A stretch of 22,778 bases of DNA from an uncultured Eubacteriales bacterium (GCA_900550775.1 URTH01000008.1:1-22778), one strand, 5' to 3'. Shown: positions 8,787 to 14,826, counted from the first letter of the stretch. Made by a program: numbers and translations. Notes: generated from the sequence alone by a model not told the origin.

Positions 8787-9095
8787 CTATACGGTAAGAA
8801 CCGCCTTGGTTATTTCGTCAATCCAGGCCTGTTTCTTTTGCTTGCACTGATTCGAGAGCGCCTCCATCTTTTTCTCATAAAAGCTCTCTAACTGTTCCAT
8901 TTCTTCTTCGCGTTCCGCGTCCATGCGAAGCTTAATCTGCTCCAGCTCTGCGGTAACGTGCTGTTTGCTTTCCTGTTCCCGTTTTTTGATTTCCTGTCCA
9001 AGATCCGCCTCATAGTTTTCCTGCATGGCCTTGGCAGAATCGGAGATACCCCGCGCTTTCTCTTCAATATCCAAAATTGCCTGCATAATATCCAT
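8787..9095 (-). CDS. ntpF: V-type ATP synthase subunit G/H (peripheral stalk coiled coil)
   Basis: The 102-residue protein is nearly all charged helix (EIKKREQES, DAEREEEMEQLESFYEKKME), as expected for the small stalk subunit (called G, H, or NtpF) that winds around subunit E. It is the first gene of the operon, the usual place for this subunit. Start is ATG at 9095 with an AGAGGTG ribosome site. Coiled-coil proteins diverge quickly, so the assignment depends partly on position. It has no membrane segment and so is not an F-type b subunit. Confidence 0.85.
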   Translation of the reverse strand: MDIMQAILDIEEKARGISDSAKAMQENYEADLGQEIKKREQESKQHVTAELEQIKLRMDAEREEEMEQLESFYEKKMEALSNQCKQKKQAWIDEITKAVLTV

Positions 9096-9155
9096 ATTGC
9101 GACACCTCTTTCTTTTCGGCGTGCGGCAAGCCGCATACGCTGATAATTCTGATAC

Positions 9156-9197
9156 AAAAACTCCGCCCTCCGGGAGACAGTGTCAGGCGGCGTTTTC
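9156..9197 (-). terminator. Terminator after the UPF0210 gene
   Basis: On the minus strand CCGCC and GGCGG (plus 9186-9190 and 9163-9167) pair; the stem extends past a G-A mismatch to AAAC/GTTT and is followed by a TTTTT run (plus 9156-9160). The hairpin begins eight bases past the UPF0210 stop codon. It separates that operon from the V-ATPase operon, leaving only about 60 bases for a V-ATPase promoter. Confidence 0.7.
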
Positions 9198-9204
9198 CAA
9201 AAAT

Positions 9205-10569
9205 TTAATTTCTTAAGCTGTGCAGCGGTGCGGGAATCCTGCCGCCGCGCGCAATAAATGCTTCACTGGAATATTCGTGAACCGGCATAATCGGCGCCTC
9301 ACCCAGGAGACCGCCAAACGATACCGTGTCGCCCACCGTCTTGCCGATGGCGGGGATAATGCGTACCGCCGTGGTTTTTTGGTTAATCACGCCGATTGCC
9401 ATCTCGTCCGCGATGATGGCAGAGATGGTGGAGGCCGGTGTGTCGCCGGGTACGGCGATCATGTCAAGACCGACCGAGCAAACGCAGGTCATCGCCTCCA
9501 GCTTATCAAGCTGCAATGCGCCGCACTTTGCAGCGGCAATCATGCCGGCGTCCTCGCTGACCGGGATAAATGCGCCGCTCAGTCCGCCGACCGAACTGGA
9601 CGCCATAACGCCGCCTTTTTTTACGGCGTCATTCAAAAGCGCCAGCGCCGCCGTGGTGCCGTGCGTGCCGCATTTTTCAAGTCCCATTTCTTCCAATATG
9701 TAAGCAACACTGTCTCCGACCGCCGGGGTCGGTGCCAGCGAAAGATCCACAATACCAAAGGGAACATGCAGTGCACGGGAGGCCTCCTGTGCAACCAGCT
9801 GTCCCATACGGGTGATTTTAAAGGCGGTTTTCTTAATGGTCTCCGCCAGTACGCCAAAGTCCTTGCCCTTGATTTGTTCCAGTGCGGATTTCACAACACC
9901 GGGGCCGCTGACGCCAACGTTAATCACGCAGTCACCCTCGCCAACGCCGTGAAAGGCACCGGCCATAAAGGGGTTATCCTCAACCGGGTTGGCAAACACC
10001 ACAAATTTGGCGCAGCCCATCGAGTTGTTGTCTGCCGAGCGCTTAGCCGTGTCCACGATCAGCTCGCCCATCTGCTTGACGGCATCCATATTGATACCGG
10101 CCTTGGTGGTAGCCACACCGACCGAGGAGCAGACAAAGTCCGTGCTGCAAAGCGCCTCCGGAATGGAGTGGATGAGATATTCATCCCCTTTGGAAAATCC
10201 CTTGTAAACCAAGGCAGAGTAGCCGCCGATAAAGTTGACGCCGGTCTCCTTTGCCGCTTTGTCCAGCGTCTTTGCAAAGGGAAGATAGTCTGTGGTATCG
10301 CTTGCCGCGGCAACGATGGCGATCGGGGTGACGGAGATCCGCTTGTGAATAATCGGAATCCCGTAACGCCGGCCGATCTCTTCCCCGGTTTTGACCAGAT
10401 CCTTGGCATAACGGGTAATTTTATCGTATATTTTCCTGCATGCCGCCTTGGGGTCACTGTCCGCACAGTCGAGCAGAGAGATGCCCATGGTAATGGTGCG
10501 GATGTCAAGATGTTCATCACGGATCATTTTAATGGTTTCCGTGATTTCGTTGGTGTTAATGGTAAGCAT
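9205..10569 (-). CDS. UPF0210 (DUF711) family protein, pyruvate-formate-lyase-like fold
   Basis: The protein is a recognisable member of UPF0210/DUF711, a family named from sequence. It is described as having a pyruvate-formate-lyase-like fold, but no reaction is established that I know of. The N terminus [13 protein letters not shown] and [11 protein letters not shown] are family signatures; Gly-rich stretches such as [15 protein letters not shown] and [17 protein letters not shown] follow. Length is 454 residues from ATG 10569. A TTG at 10575 is better spaced from AAAGGA (6 versus 12 nt) and could add two residues. The gene lies downstream of an ACT-domain gene, the conserved partner of this family in Firmicutes, which suggests ligand-controlled metabolism. 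Any specific function is unknown. Confidence 0.93.
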   Translation of the reverse strand: MLTINTNEITETIKMIRDEHLDIRTITMGISLLDCADSDPKAACRKIYDKITRYAKDLVKTGEEIGRRYGIPIIHKRISVTPIAIVAAASDTTDYLPFAKTLDKAAKETGVNFIGGYSALVYKGFSKGDEYLIHSIPEALCSTDFVCSSVGVATTKAGINMDAVKQMGELIVDTAKRSADNNSMGCAKFVVFANPVEDNPFMAGAFHGVGEGDCVINVGVSGPGVVKSALEQIKGKDFGVLAETIKKTAFKITRMGQLVAQEASRALHVPFGIVDLSLAPTPAVGDSVAYILEEMGLEKCGTHGTTAALALLNDAVKKGGVMASSSVGGLSGAFIPVSEDAGMIAAAKCGALQLDKLEAMTCVCSVGLDMIAVPGDTPASTISAIIADEMAIGVINQKTTAVRIIPAIGKTVGDTVSFGGLLGEAPIMPVHEYSSEAFIARGGRIPAPLHSLRN

Positions 10570-10666
10570 AGTCAATAAAAGTCCTTTCCGTAGGCGAAAG
10601 CGAAAATCCGTCTCCCAAAATCGGAGGCTGCATGATTCCTTTCGTCTAAGATATTGTTATCTGAAT

Positions 10667-10936
10667 TTAAATGCGGTGCATGGAATTAAAAATGTCCTCA
10701 TGCTGGATCCGGATTTCTACCCCAAGCTGACCGCCGAGCGTGTGCAGCGCCTCGGCCAGATCGGTCAGATCCTTCACGCTTTTTTCAATATCAACCAGCA
10801 TCACCATCGTAAAGATGTTTTGCACAATTGTTTGTGTAATATCTAAAATGTTGACCCCGTTCTCTGCCAAAAGAGTACTGGTGCCGGCGATAATGCCGGG
10901 CTTGTCATTTCCCATAACGGTTACTACTGCGCGCAT
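10667..10936 (-). CDS. ACT domain protein (UPF0237 family)
   Basis: This 89-residue protein is a single ACT domain. Such domains bind small ligands, often amino acids, and form side-by-side dimers. VTVMGNDKPGIIAGTSTLLAE gives the ligand-loop pattern DKPGI, followed by NILDITQTI and VMLVDIEKS. It matches UPF0237 proteins (some annotated as GcvR-like) that sit beside UPF0210 genes. Start ATG at 10936 has AAGGAG seven bases upstream. It is the first gene of the operon, read from the consensus promoter at 11091-11119 through a structured leader. A role as a sensor or partner for the UPF0210 protein is inference from the gene pairing. Confidence 0.93.
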   Translation of the reverse strand: MRAVVTVMGNDKPGIIAGTSTLLAENGVNILDITQTIVQNIFTMVMLVDIEKSVKDLTDLAEALHTLGGQLGVEIRIQHEDIFNSMHRI

Positions 10937-11084
10937 ATCATTTCTCCTTATGTATTCGCCAAAATGCCGCCCTTTTCGGGCAGGACCTCACGGCTCTTTT
11001 TCAGCCGGCCAAAACGCTTGCTTTTTGAAATAAAATTCCGCCATTTTCGTTCGGCTGCAGCGGTCGGAAATCTTCTTTCCGACC
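10937..11084 (-). promoter_or_regulatory. Long structured 5' leader of the ACT-UPF0210 operon
   Basis: Transcription from the promoter at 11091-11119 should start near 11084, giving an untranslated leader of about 148 nt. The transcript would open directly with a perfect 9-bp hairpin, GGTCGGAAA/TTTCCGACC with a 5-nt loop (plus 11062-11084). Two smaller hairpins follow: CGGCT/AGCCG (10991-11007) and GCCC/GGGC (10969-10981). No hairpin is followed by a real U-run, so there is no visible attenuator, and no known riboswitch was recognised. The AAGGAG ribosome site lies after the last hairpin. Confidence 0.55.
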
Positions 11085-11090
11085 CTCCTA

Positions 11091-11119
11091 ATTATAGCAA
11101 GAACCACCCCTTATGTCAA
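11091..11119 (-). promoter_or_regulatory. Perfect consensus sigma-A promoter of the ACT-UPF0210 operon
   Basis: On the minus strand TTGACA (plus 11114-11119) and TATAAT (plus 11091-11096) are separated by exactly 17 bases. Both hexamers match the consensus at all six positions. It lies between the DUF4380-like gene and the ACT gene and points to the latter. Confidence 0.88.
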
Positions 11120-11135
11120 CTGAGAAACAGGGTGA

Positions 11136-11182
11136 TTTTTGCGCAGTTTTTACATGGTTTTTGATGTTTTTTTGGTGGTTTT
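11136..11182. promoter_or_regulatory. Five helically phased T/A-tracts upstream of the ACT-UPF0210 promoter
   Basis: T-runs on the plus strand (A-runs on the transcribed-gene strand) occupy 11136-11140, 11147-11151, 11158-11162, 11167-11173 and 11179-11182. Their centres are 10-11 bases apart, the helical repeat, a pattern known to cause intrinsic DNA curvature. They begin about 17 bases upstream of the -35 hexamer (about -52 to -98), so they may act as an UP-element-like activator. They fill the gap directly after the DUF4380-like gene, where no terminator hairpin is seen. Confidence 0.7.
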
Positions 11183-11187
11183 ACTCA

Positions 11188-12126
11188 TTATCCGACATAA
11201 GCGGAAAGTGTGTCTGAAATTGCAGCCTCGTCCGCACCGGGAAAGGCGCAGTCCGCAATCAGCTCCCAGCTTTCGTGGTGCGAGATCGCGTCGCCCGGCT
11301 CGGTCACCTTGTACTGTCCGATCGATTCCATTTCCAAAAAGCCGTCATCCGTATAGGTCTCAAAATTCATGCCGTCGTCCGGATACTCCGCGCCCTCGGT
11401 GATGTCAAACTTCTTCAGAAAGACATCGCCGTGGTTAAAGTAAGCCGCCCAGCCGTGCTGGCTGTCAAGGCCGATCTTAAAGGAGGTGTCGGCCGAGGGA
11501 TCCTGGCGCAGCAAAATAAACCGATCACCCCACGTTACGCGCGGATCGTTCATTCTGGTGTAGTCCCAAAGCGTCAGCTTGCGGTTATGCAAAAGGCCGG
11601 TCGGCCGGTTCGGCATGGGGATAATCTCAATGCCGCCGGGAGAGAGCACAGACAGTGCCCAGGGCGCAAACTTTTGCGGCCATGCGGAGATGTTGGTGAT
11701 CTTGTGATAAAGATCAACCCGATTGGTGTCCTCCTGCATTTCCAGCGTGATCTCAAACTGCTGCTGCGTCCAGCGCTGCGGCGGCGGAGTCAGCGTCAGG
11801 CGGTTACCCTCAATGCGATAATCAACCGGCTGGTTATCGGGATAGTAGCTGCGCGGCATTGCCTCAGGGCTTGCCCAAAGACGGTGACCGCCGCGAATCC
11901 GCCAGGTGCCGAGATCCTCGCCGAAAGCGTCTGCAAAAATGTCTGCCTTATCGTCCTGATTGCGGGAGAAGGCGCCGTCCTCCATCATGAGATTTTCGCC
12001 GCCGACTTTTGAAAAACGGATAATTCGCGGGCCAAAATCCAGCGTCACCAAAAGCTCAATCGCATCATTGCTGATTTTCATGCATTTTCCAAAGGTTTTG
12101 TAAGTGATTTCTTCAAACTTTATCAT
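11188..12126 (-). CDS. DUF4380-like protein, probable galactose-mutarotase (beta-sandwich) fold
   Basis: This 312-residue soluble protein has no signal peptide or membrane segment. The motif VTLDFGPRIIRFS near residues 28-39, GGENLM, WRIRGGHRLWASPE and the later GLDSQHGWAAYF point to the DUF4380 family, which shares the carbohydrate-binding beta-sandwich of aldose 1-epimerases; this is a family-level guess from memory. Substrate and reaction cannot be read from the sequence. Start is ATG at 12126 (MIKFEEITYK) with AAAGG nine bases upstream. A longer frame starting at 12174 would run through the hairpin after hpf and is not credible. No terminator is visible downstream, so transcripts may read through the phased T-tract region. 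Confidence 0.65.
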   Translation of the reverse strand: MIKFEEITYKTFGKCMKISNDAIELLVTLDFGPRIIRFSKVGGENLMMEDGAFSRNQDDKADIFADAFGEDLGTWRIRGGHRLWASPEAMPRSYYPDNQPVDYRIEGNRLTLTPPPQRWTQQQFEITLEMQEDTNRVDLYHKITNISAWPQKFAPWALSVLSPGGIEIIPMPNRPTGLLHNRKLTLWDYTRMNDPRVTWGDRFILLRQDPSADTSFKIGLDSQHGWAAYFNHGDVFLKKFDITEGAEYPDDGMNFETYTDDGFLEMESIGQYKVTEPGDAISHHESWELIADCAFPGADEAAISDTLSAYVG

Positions 12127-12155
12127 GGGTATCTGCCTTTCTGTTTTTATTTTAT

Positions 12156-12193
12156 ACACCGAAAAGAGAGGCAATTGCCTCTCTTTTCGGTGT
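12156..12193. terminator. Perfect 38-base palindrome after hpf, probable terminator
   Basis: The two 19-base arms (ACACCGAAAAGAGAGGCAA and its reverse complement) are perfect, centred at 12174/12175. For the minus-strand hpf transcript, the core GAGAGGC-AATT-GCCTCTC followed by TTTT looks like an intrinsic terminator. The symmetry extends past the U-run (CGGTGT), which is unusual. It overlaps the first base of the hpf stop codon and lies 30 bases upstream of the next start codon. Confidence 0.75.
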
Positions 12194-12726
12194 TACTCAC
12201 CAAGTTCAATCAGTGCATAGTTGCCGTCTTTTCTCTTATATACGACATTGGCGGCCATGGTGTCCGGGTTATTAAAAATGAAAAAGTTGTGTCCCAGCAT
12301 GTTCATCTGTAAAATCGCCTCTTCGGCCATCATGGGTTTTGCATCCAGATGCTTTACCTTGATGATTTTCAATTCGTCCTCTTCCGTCTCCGGCGGTGCG
12401 CCGAGATCCAGGCTGTATTCGGCCAGGCTGCTGTCACGCAGGCGCTTTGCAAGCTTGGTCTTGTTTTTGCGGATTTGACGGTCAATATTTGCCAGGCAGA
12501 CATCAATCGCCGACAGCAGTTCTGCGTCCCGTGCCTCTGCGCGAATCAAAAAGCCTTTATATGGGAAGGTGATCTCCACAACCATTTGTTCCCGCTGTGC
12601 AGAGACTACAATGCGGCATTCCACATCGTCGGCGAAAAACCTGCTTAGCTTTTTTACTTTCGCAAGCACTTTTTCCTTGCTGGATTCCGCCAGTTCTACC
12701 TTTTTGCAAATGATGTTGTAAGTCAT
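12193..12726 (-). CDS. hpf: Ribosome hibernation promoting factor, long form
   Basis: Long HPF binds the 30S decoding centre and joins ribosomes into inactive 100S dimers in stationary phase. Residues 1-100 form the S30AE/HPF domain, with the basic helix DRQIRKNKTKLAKRLRD near its end. After an acidic linker (PETEEDELKIIKVKHLDAKPM) the C-terminal dimerisation domain (about 125-177) contains EEAILQMNMLGHNFFIF and a YALIELGE ending, typical of the long form. The 177 residues fit. Start ATG at 12726 has AGGAGG upstream. The gene seems monocistronic: own promoter near 12796-12824 and a hairpin directly at its end. Confidence 0.96.
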   Translation of the reverse strand: MTYNIICKKVELAESSKEKVLAKVKKLSRFFADDVECRIVVSAQREQMVVEITFPYKGFLIRAEARDAELLSAIDVCLANIDRQIRKNKTKLAKRLRDSSLAEYSLDLGAPPETEEDELKIIKVKHLDAKPMMAEEAILQMNMLGHNFFIFNNPDTMAANVVYKRKDGNYALIELGE

Positions 12727-12795
12727 AGATATACCTCCTGTCGTTTGTTAAAAATTGACGAAATGACCGCATCGCGTATCATTCTATCTGGATAC

Positions 12796-12824
12796 AGTAT
12801 ATAATATTTTTGCAAAAATAGCAA
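12796..12824 (-). promoter_or_regulatory. hpf: Probable sigma-A promoter of hpf
   Basis: On the minus strand TTGCTA (plus 12819-12824) and TATACT (plus 12796-12801) are 17 bases apart; they match the consensus at 4/6 and 5/6 positions. Very AT-rich DNA surrounds it. The leader would be about 60 nt. No sigma-B or sigma-H type box was recognised. Confidence 0.5.
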
Positions 12825-12831
12825 GCAAAAA

Positions 12832-12852
12832 ACAGAAATTTTACAGAAATTT
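12832..12852. repeat. Tandem direct repeat upstream of the hpf promoter
   Basis: ACAGAAATTT occurs twice (plus 12832-12841 and 12843-12852) with an 11-base period, one helical turn. The nearer copy ends 7 bases upstream of the proposed -35 hexamer of hpf. The position suits an operator or an AT-rich UP element. Confidence 0.5.
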
Positions 12853-12893
12853 CATGATTTTGTCTGTCTTCGGGCTTGCTGCGCCTGATACAA

Positions 12894-12925
12894 TAAAAAA
12901 GCGCGGCGAAAGCCGCGCAAAAAAC
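12894..12925. terminator. Bidirectional terminator after the first stalk-domain gene
   Basis: GCGCGGC (12901-12907), loop GAAA and GCCGCGC (12912-12918) are flanked by A7 on the left and A6 on the right. On the minus strand the stem is followed by TTTTTTATTG, a classic intrinsic terminator for the gene ending at 12949. It also insulates hpf. Confidence 0.9.
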
Positions 12926-12948
12926 CGTGTAAAATGAAAATCGTGCCG

Positions 12949-13428
12949 TTACGAACCCATGGTCAGCGTCACGGTCTGGGTTGCCTCGTCCCAGCCAACG
13001 TTGTAGCCGATGGCCTCCGCCAAAAAGCGGATCGGAACGTACATGCGGCCGTAGGTCTGTCCGTCAATTTCCGTCTCTTCGATATAGGCCGAGGTATCCA
13101 TCTGCAGGTTTTGGGTTTGGGTGTACTGATCCTGCAAAATAAACAGGGTCGGATTCCCCTCCTGAATCAGATAACTGCAGGAGATCGAGGAGATCACCGC
13201 CATTTTACTGTCGTCAATGTAATCAACCTTGCAGCCCAGGTTTTCCATGACAAAACGCACGGGGACAAAGGTGCGGTCGTCCTTTTCCTGGATGGCGCCC
13301 ATCTCTGCCGGAATCTGCGTGACATTTCCGTTGATTTTAATGGTCTGCGCCGCTGCAAAAGCATTCGTTCCCAAAAGCAGGGTTCCTGCTGCCAATACGG
13401 CAGCGGTTATTTTTTGTAATCGTTTCAT
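12949..13428 (-). CDS. Secreted stalk-domain (copper amine oxidase N-type) protein, paralogue 1
   Basis: The 159-residue protein starts MKRLQKITAAVLAAG, a signal peptide with likely cleavage after AFA or AAA near residues 25-27. The mature part has the Cu_amine_oxidN1/stalk-domain pattern twice: DDRTFVPVRFVMENLGC and YVPIRFLAEAIGYNVGWDEATQTVTL. Such domains are common in extracytoplasmic proteins of Clostridia, often for wall or surface attachment; no enzyme domain accompanies it here. Start ATG at 13428 has GGAG six bases upstream; an earlier start at 13506 would put 26 residues ahead of the signal peptide. The gene is the second of a tandem pair with the paralogue ending at 13538, probably on one transcript. 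Confidence 0.85.
   Translation of the reverse strand: MKRLQKITAAVLAAGTLLLGTNAFAAAQTIKINGNVTQIPAEMGAIQEKDDRTFVPVRFVMENLGCKVDYIDDSKMAVISSISCSYLIQEGNPTLFILQDQYTQTQNLQMDTSAYIEETEIDGQTYGRMYVPIRFLAEAIGYNVGWDEATQTVTLTMGS
12979..13035. repeat. 57-bp near-identical block, copy 1 (in paralogue 1)
   Basis: This block and 13568-13624 differ at only two of 57 positions, both silent (Asn AAC/AAT and Val GTT/GTC). It encodes the C-terminal motif PIRFLAEAIGYNVGWDEAT. Outside the block the two genes diverge clearly. Confidence 0.85.
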
Positions 13429-13510
13429 AAAAATCTCCATTCTGCCGTCATCATACGGCCAATCATTCTCAAAATCCGTGCGGCGCCGCAAAACAGTTTT
13501 GGGCACTTGG

Positions 13511-13536
13511 TTTTATCGCCGATCGCGCAGATAAAA
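13511..13536. repeat. Inverted repeat directly after the second stalk-domain gene
   Basis: TTTTATC (13511-13517) and GATAAAA (13530-13536) are inverted around a 12-base loop, one base past the stop codon at 13538. The stem is short and AT-rich with no clear U-run beyond it, so it could be a weak terminator or an RNA-processing site between the paralogues. Confidence 0.35.
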
Positions 13537-13537
13537 T

Positions 13538-13993
13538 TTATTCTGCCATGGTAAGACTAACCGTTTCGGTTGCCTCGTCCCAGCCGACATTGTAGCCGAT
13601 GGCCTCCGCCAAAAAGCGGATCGGCAGATAGAAACGGGATTCCGCGTCGTCGATGTAAGCCTTGGTGTCCATGGTATAAAGCTTCGGCGTGCCGGTGTCC
13701 GGCAGTACAAACAGCAGCTGAGAATCGCGCATTACCAGGTAAGCCGTGCCGTTGGTGTCCGTAATGGTAGCGCTCTGCTGCAGCTCGTTATAGCTGACGC
13801 TGTAGCCCAAATGCTCCATCACAAAGCGCAGCGGAACAAAGGTGCGGTCGTCTCTTTCCTCAATATGACCCATCTCGGCCGGGATTTCGGCAACATTGCC
13901 GTTGATGGTGATTTGCTGCGCCGCAGCGCTTGCGCCGAGGGTGGGCAGCAACAGGCTGCAGCCAAGCAGCAGGCTTATCAGATGTTTTTTCAT
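13538..13993 (-). CDS. Secreted stalk-domain (copper amine oxidase N-type) protein, paralogue 2
   Basis: This 151-residue protein has the same plan as its neighbour: signal peptide MKKHLISLLLGCSLLLPTLG with likely cleavage near ASA (about residue 23), then QITINGNVAEIPAEMG, DDRTFVPLRFVMEHLGY and LPIRFLAEAIGYNVGWDEAT. The family role is extracytoplasmic; a binding partner is not known. Start is ATG at 13993, 10 nt from AAGGAG. An upstream ATG at 14002 lies one base from that site and was rejected. A good promoter (14032-14060) precedes it, so this is the first gene of the pair. Confidence 0.85.
   Translation of the reverse strand: MKKHLISLLLGCSLLLPTLGASAAAQQITINGNVAEIPAEMGHIEERDDRTFVPLRFVMEHLGYSVSYNELQQSATITDTNGTAYLVMRDSQLLFVLPDTGTPKLYTMDTKAYIDDAESRFYLPIRFLAEAIGYNVGWDEATETVSLTMAE
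13568..13624. repeat. 57-bp near-identical block, copy 2 (in paralogue 2)
   Basis: This is the partner of 12979-13035, with two silent differences in 57 bases. The similarity at DNA level is much higher than in the rest of the two genes, which suggests recent gene conversion or strong constraint on the C-terminal motif. Confidence 0.85.
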
Positions 13994-14031
13994 CGTAATC
14001 ATTCTCCTTATTTATGATCTTATTTGGGCTT

Positions 14032-14060
14032 AGTATACCATAGATCAACCGTAAAATCAA
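14032..14060 (-). promoter_or_regulatory. Sigma-A promoter of the stalk-domain gene pair
   Basis: On the minus strand TTGATT (plus 14055-14060), a 17-base spacer and TATACT (plus 14032-14037) form a good promoter for the genes ending at 13538 and 12949. It points away from the lipoprotein promoter 46 bases to the right. Confidence 0.8.
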
Positions 14061-14106
14061 GAACTTATTTTTGTAAAAAGCGCGGCGGCAATGATCGGAA
14101 ATTCAT

Positions 14107-14135
14107 TTGACAAGCGATCGGTCCTGTGTTACAAT
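14107..14135 (+). promoter_or_regulatory. Sigma-A promoter of the lipoprotein gene
   Basis: TTGACA (14107-14112) and TACAAT (14130-14135) are 17 bases apart, near consensus. The promoter lies 28 bases upstream of the lipoprotein ATG. GATCGG occurs at 14093-14098 and again at 14116-14121 in the spacer, a possible small direct-repeat operator. Confidence 0.85.
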
Positions 14136-14162
14136 AAATTTCGTGTAAAGGGTGTGAAAATC

Positions 14163-14756
14163 ATGAAAAAAATGTTAAAATACAGTTGTATATTCTGTCT
14201 TGCCGCAGCGGTTTTGCTTATGGCCGGCTGCGGTGCAAAGCAGGACGCCGGAGGGGCGTTTGATGCGATGATGCAGGCGCTCATAAGCGGAGATCTTGAA
14301 AAAATCAGTGCCTATTATCAGATACAGGATCAGGATTTGCTGGATCAGGAGACCAAAAGCGTGGTAACGACGGCCGCCGCAGAGGTACTGAAAAAGACGC
14401 AGTACCGCGTTACATCGGTAGAAAAAGAGGATGCCGGCAGTGTAAAAATCACGGCGGCAGTCACTACGGTGGATTTTTCGAAGGTGGTAAGCACCTATTT
14501 GGGTGAGGTCATGAACATGGTCGCCGATGCGGATTATCAGGCAAAGCTCCCGACCATGACGCAGGAGGAGTATCAAAAGTGTTTGGCCGATAAGATGGCA
14601 GAGGTGATTCGCCGTGACGATCTCGGTACGGTGGAGACAGCGCTGACCGTAACCATGGTGAAGGAGGACGGCACATGGGTGCCCGGCGGCGATAAGGATG
14701 CGTTTTTTGAGGCGTTGTTCGGCAATCTCATCAAAGCGGTTTCTTCTCTGGCATAA
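14163..14756 (+). CDS. Putative lipoprotein of unknown function
   Basis: The 197-residue protein starts MKKMLKYSC and has a lipobox, LMAGC, with the modified cysteine at residue 23, so it should be anchored to the outer face of the membrane. The rest is soluble and helix-rich, with FDAMMQALISGDLEKISAYY near the start and a C-terminal DGTWVPGGDKDAFFEALFGNL. The pattern resembles small Firmicutes lipoproteins of the DUF5105/DUF4878 kind, but I do not recognise a specific family. Start is ATG at 14163 with AAAGGG upstream. A longer frame from 14091 would include the promoter itself. It is the only plus-strand gene in the interior and is monocistronic. Confidence 0.8.
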   Translation: MKKMLKYSCIFCLAAAVLLMAGCGAKQDAGGAFDAMMQALISGDLEKISAYYQIQDQDLLDQETKSVVTTAAAEVLKKTQYRVTSVEKEDAGSVKITAAVTTVDFSKVVSTYLGEVMNMVADADYQAKLPTMTQEEYQKCLADKMAEVIRRDDLGTVETALTVTMVKEDGTWVPGGDKDAFFEALFGNLIKAVSSLA

Positions 14757-14769
14757 AAATAAAACTCAT

Positions 14770-14826
14770 AACAAAGGGGTTGTGGTTAATACGATTTTAA
14801 AAATCGTCTTACCACAGCCCCTTGTT
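14770..14826. terminator. Shared terminator between the lipoprotein and CorC-like genes
   Basis: A 57-base imperfect palindrome pairs ACAA(A)GGGG, GTGGT and ACGATTTT with AAATCGT, ACCAC and CCCC(T)TGT. It fills the convergent gap and ends at the stop codon of the minus-strand gene. T-runs at the ends are short (TTGTTTT), so termination may be partial. Confidence 0.7.

Noticed and set aside
9096..9160. Promoter for the V-ATPase operon
   Set aside because: TTTTTG-N17-TATGCG is the only spaced pair found and is far from consensus. A small hairpin (TGCGG/CCGCA) is present, but no convincing promoter, so none was listed.
9220..10578. A 452-codon open frame on the plus strand opposite the UPF0210 gene
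   Set aside because: It is the antisense shadow of a gene with clear family motifs. Its composition (rich in Gly, Arg, His, Asn) is not protein-like, and it has no ribosome site.
12127..12160. TATAAAAT as a -10 box for the DUF4380-like gene
   Set aside because: The only -35-like hexamer lies inside the palindrome at about 12 bases, too close for a sigma-A promoter.
12894..12925. Mobile-element inverted repeat
   Set aside because: The symmetric A/T-flanked GC stem fits an intrinsic terminator fully. No partner copy or transposase is present.
13480..13489. GCGGCGCCGC self-complementary decamer between the stalk-domain genes
   Set aside because: It is too short for a stable hairpin with a loop and is not followed by a U-run. 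It may be chance in this sequence context.
14091..14162. Longer N terminus of the lipoprotein starting at 14091
   Set aside because: It would span the -35 and -10 hexamers and place 24 residues ahead of a clear lipoprotein signal peptide.
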